Below, one piece after another: positions 7,750-12,213 of a DNA stretch of 12,213 nt. The notes under the pieces are model-generated. The model did no database searches. It had not been told where the DNA came from and saw only the letters and a list, made by a program, of their open reading frames with translations. Each line of letters opens with the position of its first letter. Position 1 is the first letter of the stretch. Origin of the DNA: Planctomycetota bacterium (lineage in GTDB: Bacteria; Planctomycetota; Planctomycetia; Isosphaerales; Isosphaeraceae); assembly GCA_021777685.1 (NCBI GenBank), contig JAJYDH010000159.1:1-12213 (forward strand). Reading direction: 5' to 3'. Position numbers and translations under genes: made by a program.

Positions 7750-9279
7750 TCAGTTCAGCAGGGCCGGCTCCTCGATCAGGAGCCCGTACTTCTTCATCTT
7801 CTTGTAGAGCGTGGTCCGGTTGATGTCGAGGACCCGGGCGGTCTCCTGGCGGTTCCAGTTCAGGGCCCGGAGAGCCTGGATGATGATCTGCTTCTCGGGC
7901 TCCTCCAGCGCCTCCTTGAGGGGCCGGAGACCGAGGCCGGAGTGGATGTGGGGCCTGGCCGAGTAGGACGACGGCCGGGAGGCCCGGCCCGGGCTGATCC
8001 CGACGGACAGGTTCGCCGATGTGACCCGCGAGCCCTGGCTCAAGGCCACCCCCCGCTGGATCACGCTCTCCAGCTCGCGGACGTTCCCGGGCCACTCGTA
8101 GCGGACGAGCAGGTCGATGGCGTCGGTCGAGAAGCCGACGACCGGCTTGGCGAAGTCGAAGGAGAACCGCTCGCGGAAGTGCTCGGCCAGGCGGATGATG
8201 TCCTGGCCCCTCTGGCGGAGCGGGGGCAGCTTCAGGCAGATGTCGTTGATCCGCTCGTGGAACTCGCGGCGGAACTTCCCCTGCTCGACCAGCGCCGGCA
8301 GGTTCTCCCGCGTCGAGAAGACGAATCGGACGTCCACCGGGACCGGCTGGGTCGCGCCCATCGGCAGGAACTCGCCGTCGAGCAGGACGTGGAGCAGCCG
8401 GGACTGGAGGGCGGGCGAGAGGGCGGAGATCTCGTCGAGGAGGATCGTCCCCCGGTGGGCCCGGGCCAGCCGGCCGGGGCGCTCGGAGCCCTCGGTCCCC
8501 TCGAACTTCTGGCCGAAGAGCTCACGCTCCAGGCCCAGCTCGTCGATCCCGCCGCAGGAGACCTCCAGGAACGGCTGGTCGCGACGGCCGCTCTGCTGGT
8601 GGATCGCCCGGGCGATCAGCGTCTTGCCCGTGCCCTGCTCGCCGATGATCAGGACCGGGGCCCTGGCCGGCGCCACGGTCGAGGCCAGCTCGACGGCCTG
8701 GCGGAGGGTCGGGTCGTCGCCGAGGATCGAGGGGACCTGGCCGTGGCCGTTGGCCTGAGCGTGGCCGTTGGCGTGGCCATTCGCCTCGGCCCGGGCCGGC
8801 GGCTCCTGCAACAGGGCGACCGATCGGGCCTCGATGGACGGCCGGCCGTCGAGGCCCGGTCGGTGGGCGTGGTGGCCGTTGGCGTGGCCGTTGGCCGGGG
8901 CGTCGGGCGACGACGTGCCCTCGCACGCCTGGGTCACGGCGGCCCGAAGCTCGGTCGCCGGCATCGGGAACCGGAGGACCGTCGCGGCGCCCATCCGGGT
9001 CGCCTCGCGGGCCTTCTCGGGATTCGGGCCGGGGAAGAGCAGCACCACCGGCACCTGGGGGTGCTTGCGCCTCGAATACGAGAGCAACTCGAGCGCCTCG
9101 GGGTCGAACGGGTCGACTCCCGCGATCACCAGGTCGACCCCGCCGCGGTCCAGGCGACGGACGGCGGCCCGATCATTGGTAGCCTCTTCGATCTGGTGGC
9201 CCAGCGACTGGAGCATCGAGCCCAGCAGGGCGAGGATCGACGGCTCGGGATGGACGATCAGGACTCGGGCTTGATTCAT
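7750..9279 (-). CDS. NtrC-type AAA+ regulator with pseudo-receiver and Fis-type HTH
   Basis: A 509-residue protein. Residues 5-118 have the receiver fold pattern (ARVLIVHPEPSI) but lack the acidic pair, which is HPEP here. The expected phospho-Asp is Gly54 (DLVIAGVDP), and the usual KP motif reads RFP. Residues 128-182 are a low-complexity linker with repeated ANGH. Residues about 184-412 are the AAA+ domain: Walker A GEQGTGKT (213-220), Walker B TILLDEI (278-284), sensor I near FSTREN, arginine-rich FRREFHERIN (337-346), and WPGNVRELESVIQR (396-409). The GAFTGA loop that contacts sigma54 is not recognisable; ELFG is followed by QKFEGTEGSERPGR. Residues about 458-500 are a Fis-like helix-turn-helix (NRQETARVLDINRTTLYKKMKKYG). 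It should bind DNA and ATP, but classical phosphorylation and sigma54 activation are doubtful. ATG at 9279 has only a weak GAGAG ribosome site. Confidence 0.92.
   Translation of the reverse strand: MNQARVLIVHPEPSILALLGSMLQSLGHQIEEATNDRAAVRRLDRGGVDLVIAGVDPFDPEALELLSYSRRKHPQVPVVLLFPGPNPEKAREATRMGAATVLRFPMPATELRAAVTQACEGTSSPDAPANGHANGHHAHRPGLDGRPSIEARSVALLQEPPARAEANGHANGHAQANGHGQVPSILGDDPTLRQAVELASTVAPARAPVLIIGEQGTGKTLIARAIHQQSGRRDQPFLEVSCGGIDELGLERELFGQKFEGTEGSERPGRLARAHRGTILLDEISALSPALQSRLLHVLLDGEFLPMGATQPVPVDVRFVFSTRENLPALVEQGKFRREFHERINDICLKLPPLRQRGQDIIRLAEHFRERFSFDFAKPVVGFSTDAIDLLVRYEWPGNVRELESVIQRGVALSQGSRVTSANLSVGISPGRASRPSSYSARPHIHSGLGLRPLKEALEEPEKQIIIQALRALNWNRQETARVLDINRTTLYKKMKKYGLLIEEPALLN
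8737..8895 (-). repeat. ANGH-repeat linker coding segment
   Basis: Two clusters, 8869-8895 and 8737-8784, encode repeated Ala-Asn-Gly-His units (ANGHANGHHAH and EANGHANGHAQANGHG) in the linker between the pseudo-receiver and AAA+ domains of the regulator. At DNA level they are imperfect copies of GGCCGTTGGCGT. This is consistent with expansion by replication slippage. His/Asn/Gly-rich runs can be flexible or bind metal; neither is shown. Confidence 0.75.
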
Positions 9280-9396
9280 GGGATCATTCTCTCGAAAGGG
9301 CGCCCGCCGGAGCGAACAGGAGCCGGTGCGTCATCCTTGAGGGAATGAGGGGAGACTCCTCGCGTCCGCCATCTCCTTCGACGAGCGGTCCCCGAG

Positions 9397-9416
9397 GGCC
9401 GGGGACGACCCCGGCC
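9397..9416. other. GC-rich hairpin in the regulator leader
   Basis: GGCCGGGG (9397-9404) and CCCCGGCC (9409-9416) form a perfect 8-bp stem with loop ACGA. Flanking GAGCGG (9383-9388) and CCGCTC (9415-9420) offer an alternative pairing. It lies between the proposed promoter at about 9480-9507 and the ATG at 9279, inside a leader of roughly 190 nt. No T tract follows. Confidence 0.5.
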
Positions 9417-9478
9417 GCTCCTCCCGGACCGGCCTGGTGCGGGGGGGATGTTGCGGAAAGAGGAGTGGTGTCGATTTT

Positions 9479-9507
9479 CCTATACATCACGGCTCTCACA
9501 TCGTCAA
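9479..9507 (-). promoter_or_regulatory. Sigma70-type promoter of the AAA+ regulator
   Basis: On the minus strand TTGACG (9502-9507, five of six consensus bases) and TATAGG (9479-9484, four of six) are separated by exactly 17 bp. A start near 9472 would give a leader of about 190 nt before the ATG at 9279. The -35 box directly follows a run of six T that may end xerC transcription. The best promoter match in the window. Confidence 0.6.
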
Positions 9508-9532
9508 AAAACAACGGGCTGGCCCGATCGGG
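9506..9532 (-). terminator. Possible terminator of xerC
   Basis: Reading on the minus strand about 30 nt after the xerC stop, CGGG-CCAG-CCCG (9526 down to 9515) forms a short stem, overlapping the alternative palindrome CCCGATCGGG (9523-9532). It is followed by TTGTTTTTT (9514-9506). The stem is short, so termination efficiency is uncertain. Confidence 0.4.
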
Positions 9533-9560
9533 ACGGCCCCGGGCGAGGGCGCCGAGCCCC

Positions 9561-10445
9561 TCAGGCGCGAGGGTGGGCTTCGTTGTACGCATCGATCAAC
9601 CTCTCCCCCGAGACGTGGGTGTAGATCTGGGTGGTCGTCAGGCTCCGGTGCCCCAGCAGGTCCTGGACGCTCCGGAGGTCGGCCCCCCGGTCGAGGAGGT
9701 GGGTGGCGAAGCTGTGCCGGAGCGTGTGCGGGCTCGACGACGGGTCGAGCCCCTGGGCGGTCAAGTGGTCCTGGAGGAGCCGGCCGACGCTCCGGGTGGT
9801 CAGCCGATCGCCCCGGTGATTGAGGAAGAGCGCCGGATCGCCGGGCCTGGAGGGCCGCCGAAGGGCCTTCCAGCGGCCGATCCACCCCATCGCCATCGGA
9901 CCGACCGGGGACAGCCGCTCGCGACGCCCCTTGCCCCGGACCCGGACCATCGCCTGCTCCTCGTCGAGGTCGCCCAGGTCCAGGCCGACCAGCTCGCTCA
10001 CCCGGAGGCCGCCGCCGTACAGGGTCTCGAACATCGCCCGGTCGCGGACCCCCAACGGGTCGGCCGTGGGGATCGCGTCGAGGAGGCGGATGACCTCCTC
10101 GACCCGCAGAAGCCTGGGGAGCCGCCGGGGCTGCTTCGGGTTCCGGAGCCCGCCCGCCGGGTCCGACTTCACGACCCCCTGGCGCCTCTGGTAGCGGTAG
10201 AACGACCGGAGGCTCGCCAGCCTCCTCGCGATCGTGCTTGGGGCATAGTCGCGGGAGCTGAGCCAGGCCGAATAGCCGCGGAGCCGCCGGGCGTCGGCCG
10301 TCGTCGGGTCGGCCCCCTCGCCGGTCGTCTCGACCAGATATTGATGGAACTGCGACAGGTCATCCTCGTAGCACCGGACGGTGTGCGGCGACGAATTCCG
10401 CTCCGTCTTCAGGTGTTCCAGGAATTTGAGGATGGTCTCGTGCAT
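9561..10445 (-). CDS. xerC: Tyrosine recombinase XerC
   Basis: A 294-residue site-specific recombinase that, with a partner Xer protein, would resolve chromosome dimers at a dif site. The N-terminal SAM-like core-binding domain is at about 1-90 (HLKTERNSSPHTVRCYEDDL) and the catalytic domain at about 110-290. Catalytic residues are all present: Arg148 (GGGLRVSEL), Lys172 (VRGKGRRER), His240 and Arg243 (HTLRHSFATHLL), His266 (LLGHRSLTTTQ) and Tyr275 (IYTHV). The C-terminus ends YNEAHPRA, closely resembling XerC proteins. I chose ATG at 10445, which has GGAG seven bases upstream and gives the usual family length. A GTG at 10556 would add 37 low-complexity Pro/Arg/Ala-rich residues with a badly spaced ribosome site. 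No mobile-element genes surround it, so a housekeeping Xer role is likelier than an integrase. No dif site was recognised here. Confidence 0.93.
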   Translation of the reverse strand: MHETILKFLEHLKTERNSSPHTVRCYEDDLSQFHQYLVETTGEGADPTTADARRLRGYSAWLSSRDYAPSTIARRLASLRSFYRYQRRQGVVKSDPAGGLRNPKQPRRLPRLLRVEEVIRLLDAIPTADPLGVRDRAMFETLYGGGLRVSELVGLDLGDLDEEQAMVRVRGKGRRERLSPVGPMAMGWIGRWKALRRPSRPGDPALFLNHRGDRLTTRSVGRLLQDHLTAQGLDPSSSPHTLRHSFATHLLDRGADLRSVQDLLGHRSLTTTQIYTHVSGERLIDAYNEAHPRA

Positions 10446-10750
10446 GGCCAGGCTCCAGGCTCGCGCGGGGGCCGCGTCGGGGCGGATCGTCGGGGCGACA
10501 CGGCGTTCGTCGAGGACGGACACCGGGCGGGTTCGGCGGGCAGGAGTCTCGGCCACCGACCTCCAGTCCGGGTCGACGGCCGGCTTTACCTCAAACTGTT
10601 CCGATCCAGCACTACCTCATAACAAAGCTCGTACCAAGGCGGCCGATCTTAGAGACTTAAGATTCGAATTCCGCAACGGGCCATGAATCCTCCCAGGCAT
10701 AACCATCCGAGAAATCTGAAAGTTCCGTAATTTTTCCGAAACAAGAGTGT
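10446..10750. other. Gene-free leader region between xerC and the small RNA
   Basis: No convincing gene. The part next to xerC (to about 10580) is GC-rich and could encode a GTG-initiated N-terminal extension of xerC, which I do not favour. From about 10585 the sequence becomes much richer in A+T. It holds a small stem ATCTTA/TAAGAT (10646-10651 and 10658-10663) and the palindrome ATTCGAAT (10662-10669). The A/T runs at 10720-10755 could serve as an upstream element for the plus-strand promoter that follows. The divergent promoter of xerC should lie here but no clear box pair was found. Confidence 0.5.
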
Positions 10751-10779
10751 TTTCTTCGAAATAGGGCGTAGACTATACT
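10751..10779 (+). promoter_or_regulatory. Promoter of the candidate small RNA
   Basis: TATACT (10774-10779) is a near-consensus -10 box (five of six). The -35 at 17-18 bp spacing is poor (TTTCTT, 10751-10756), but A/T tracts lie immediately upstream. A start near 10786 is implied. Confidence 0.45.
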
Positions 10780-10785
10780 CCCATG

Positions 10786-10897
10786 AGGCCATGGAGCGGC
10801 GGCTACCTCCCCAGGCTCAGAACCTGGAGGTACTAGGTTCAACTCCTGCCGGCGCAGATCATCGCGTCTTTGAAAAGCCCCGCCTTGAGGCTTTTTT
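10786..10897 (+). ncRNA. Candidate tRNA-like small RNA
   Basis: A transcript of about 110 nt is bounded by a -10 box and an intrinsic terminator, with no plausible reading frame. It contains GGTTCAACTCC (10836-10846), which fits the tRNA T-arm consensus exactly: stem TAGG/CCTG around the loop TTCAACT. It also has a five-pair hairpin CCAGG-CTCAGAA-CCTGG (10811-10827) shaped like an anticodon arm with CAG (Leu) at the anticodon position. GGAG (10793-10796) can pair with CTCC (10807-10810) as a D-like stem. However, no seven-pair acceptor stem closes the cloverleaf and no CCA is encoded, so it is not a normal tRNA. An alternative fold closes GCGGCGGC (10796-10803) on GCCGGCGC (10848-10855) with one mismatch. 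It may be a decayed tRNA-Leu or a dedicated tRNA-like sRNA. Ends are estimates. Confidence 0.45.
10873..10897 (+). terminator. Intrinsic terminator of the small RNA
   Basis: AAAAGCC (10873-10879) pairs with GGCTTTT (10889-10895) across a nine-base loop and runs into six T (10892-10897). This is the clearest rho-independent terminator in the window. On the minus strand it is preceded rather than followed by an A-rich arm that also gives T residues, so it may work in both directions. Confidence 0.8.
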
Positions 10898-11614
10898 CGT
10901 CGTCTTCACTGTGAAACTACGGCCCAATGGCTCGGGTGGGACACCCCTCTCGAAAAAAACCCATTATTGCCCCCACGCACGCATGCTGCCAGTTTGCTCT
11001 TTCCATGACGGCATGATTTTTCGCCGATTTCTCCGAAGCTAGGGTCGGATCATCTCGATCGGCCCGGGGATGTTCCGGGGCGGAATGCTCGCGGACGAGG
11101 AAATAAGGGCGATAGTTCGACAGACGGGGATGTCGAGGGATCGATGAGAACGGCCGTGGCTTAATCCGGCCTATCGATCGGTCGGCGTCTCTGGCGGCGA
11201 GGGGAAGGGTGATTCGGCGACGAGACCTCCGGCAACCCGGGAATCGGGACAAGGCTCGTTCGTCGGCCGGTCGAGGGGTCGAGGTCTCCCGAGAGAGGCT
11301 GTCGCCCGAAACGGGCAGCGGGTTCTGGCGACCATCGGCGAGGCTCCGGTGGGGTCAGGACCAAGAGGCGGGGATTCAGGCGGTTCGCACTGGCGGAGGA
11401 AGGGGACGGGCGATTTTCCGTCCGATTCAGGTGATCGGTGTCTTCAAGCCGACACAAATACCATAACTTGACCGCGCGGCGATTTCCAGAGAAAACCAAA
11501 AAGGACCGGAAGTTCACCCGCGAGCCCTCCGCCGCCACCCGGATCGAGGGCCGGTGGGCGTCCATCTCGGTTCTCGGGCACGCGCCGGCCGGTCCTCCAA
11601 CCCTCGGTGTCGCG
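10898..11614. other. Gene-free region upstream of the thioesterase
   Basis: About 700 bp with no convincing gene. The short open frames on either strand are Arg/Pro/Ser-rich shadows. Small stems seen: GCCCG-AAA-CGGGC (11304-11316), GGACGG/CCGTCC (11404-11409 and 11418-11423) and GTGTC/GACAC (11438-11442 and 11451-11455). An AT-richer patch at 11451-11510 includes TTGACC (11468-11473), but no good -10 lies 16-18 bp downstream. The thioesterase promoter is probably here but cannot be placed. Confidence 0.5.
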
Positions 11615-12118
11615 ATGACGTCTGAACGATCCGGAACGGGACGCGAGCACGAGCCGAGGTCGGCCCCGCCCGACCCCGAGACGCTGACGCATCGGCTGAT
11701 CCTCCCGAGGGACGCGAACCATCATGGGACGCTCTACGCCGGATCGATGCTGGCGCTCGCGCTGGAGGCCGGATACTCGACCGCTTATCGGGCCGTCGGC
11801 CGATCGGCGAACCTGGTGCTGAAACGGGTCCTGGACCTCCGCTGCTTCGAGCCCGTCTCGATCGGCCGGGTGGTCGAGATCCGGGGACGGGAGGTTTATC
11901 GGGCACGGGCGCACGTCGTGGTCGGGCTCCGGGGGACCCCCCTGCCCGGCCGATCGAAGCCCTGGATGGACAGCCTCATGCAATTCGTCCAGGTCGACGA
12001 GACGGGCTACCCCGAGCCGCTCGCCGTCCCGCCCGACGAGGCGTTTCTGCTCAACCTGCCCGAGCCCTGGGCCGCGCTCCGGGATCGCTCGCGACGACTG
12101 CTGGCGATCCGGGCCTGA
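11615..12118 (+). CDS. Hotdog-fold acyl-CoA thioesterase
   Basis: A 167-residue protein. Residues 24-105 match the hotdog acyl-CoA thioesterase pattern: THRLILPRDANHHGTLYAGS (25-44) with the Asn-His-x-Gly signature, the hotdog helix MLALALEAGYSTAYRAV, and a second conserved strand near FEPVSIGRVVEI. Such enzymes hydrolyse acyl-CoA to free acid and CoA, usually as hexamers or tetramers of hotdog dimers in the cytoplasm. The acidic residue in the hotdog helix is Glu51, where YciA-type enzymes usually have Asp. I chose ATG at 11615 because homology begins just after it, although no good ribosome site precedes it. The frame stays open back to GTG at 11438, but that 59-residue stretch shows no domain character. 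It stands alone on its strand after a long gene-free gap, so it is probably monocistronic. Substrate length is unknown. Confidence 0.82.
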   Translation: MTSERSGTGREHEPRSAPPDPETLTHRLILPRDANHHGTLYAGSMLALALEAGYSTAYRAVGRSANLVLKRVLDLRCFEPVSIGRVVEIRGREVYRARAHVVVGLRGTPLPGRSKPWMDSLMQFVQVDETGYPEPLAVPPDEAFLLNLPEPWAALRDRSRRLLAIRA

Positions 12119-12151
12119 TCGCGTCCGCCGGCGGATTCCGACATCCTCGCG

Positions 12152-12198
12152 GGGTCGGGCTTCCCCTGCCGCCCCTCGATATGCCGAAGTCCCGACCC
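12152..12198. repeat. Bulged inverted repeat after the thioesterase
   Basis: GGGTCGGG-CTTC (12152-12163) pairs with GAAG-CCCGACCC (12186-12198) over 12 bp with one bulged T at 12190 and a 22-nt loop. It starts 34 bp past the thioesterase stop. No T tract follows, so it may be a structured 3' end or a dispersed palindrome rather than a strong terminator. A second tiny palindrome TCCGCCGGCGGA lies just before it at 12124-12135. Confidence 0.6.
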
Positions 12199-12213
12199 GG
12201 TCGGAACGGCAGG

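Noticed and set aside
7678..9348. 556-codon open frame on the plus strand opposite the AAA+ regulator
   Set aside because: It is antisense to a protein with clear AAA+ and Fis motifs, is rich in Arg/Gly/Asp/Val with no domain pattern, and is typical of shadow frames in GC-rich DNA.
9561..10445. The tyrosine recombinase as a phage or island integrase
   Set aside because: The C-terminal YNEAHPRA and compact 294-residue layout fit XerC; no attachment repeats, tRNA target or phage genes were seen alongside.
10446..10556. GTG at 10556 as the start of xerC
   Set aside because: It adds 37 Pro/Arg/Ala-rich residues outside the family fold and its GGAGGT is only two bases from the GTG; the ATG at 10445 has a well spaced GGAG and gives the usual length.
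10780..10860. A functional tRNA-Leu(CAG)
   Set aside because: The anticodon-like and T arms are present, but no acceptor stem can be formed, position 14 is not A, and there is no long variable arm as tRNA-Leu requires. Reported instead as a tRNA-like RNA.
10917..11565. Two minus-strand open frames (111 and 134 codons) in the gene-free gap
   Set aside because: Arg/Ser/Pro-rich, no motifs, no ribosome sites, and they overlap each other in different frames.
11438..11614. GTG at 11438 as the start of the thioesterase
   Set aside because: The 59 extra residues show no domain character, cross an AT-richer intergenic patch and a small hairpin, and homology begins only after the ATG at 11615.

Overview
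The window comes from a GC-rich bacterial chromosome, most likely a planctomycete of the Isosphaeraceae type. The main reason is a minus-strand cluster of three gene families that are hallmarks of Planctomycetota: a Tat-exported DUF1501 protein, a DUF1549/DUF1553 protein with c-type haem motifs, and a planctomycete-type cytochrome c fused to a WD40 propeller. The genus call is inference from gene content and composition.

Layout. Positions 1-1832 (+) hold the 3' part of an APC-family permease with a universal-stress-like cytoplasmic tail. It converges on the planctomycete operon, which reads from 7480 down to 1983 (-) in the order DUF1501, DUF1549/DUF1553, cytochrome c-WD40. Upstream of it, on the same strand, is an NtrC-type AAA+ regulator (7750-9279) with a degenerate receiver and no recognisable GAFTGA loop. 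Before that comes xerC (9561-10445, -). A long gene-poor, relatively AT-rich stretch follows. It contains a candidate small RNA on the plus strand with a -10 box, a tRNA-like T arm and an anticodon-like hairpin, and an intrinsic terminator (about 10786-10897). The window ends with a hotdog-fold acyl-CoA thioesterase (11615-12118, +) and a bulged inverted repeat.

The three operon proteins are probably exported: Tat for DUF1501, Sec-like signals for the other two. Families of this kind are co-encoded many times in planctomycete genomes; their biochemical job is not settled. A different palindromic element sits at each of the operon's internal and 3' boundaries: a 13-bp perfect palindrome over the ribosome binding site of the second gene, a 33-bp inverted repeat between genes two and three, and a nested palindrome of about 164 bp that supplies the stop codons of both convergent genes.

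No CRISPR array, insertion sequence, integrase-type island or phage gene is visible. The points most worth a second look are the tRNA-like small RNA, the atypical AAA+ regulator, and the palindromes placed on operon boundaries.
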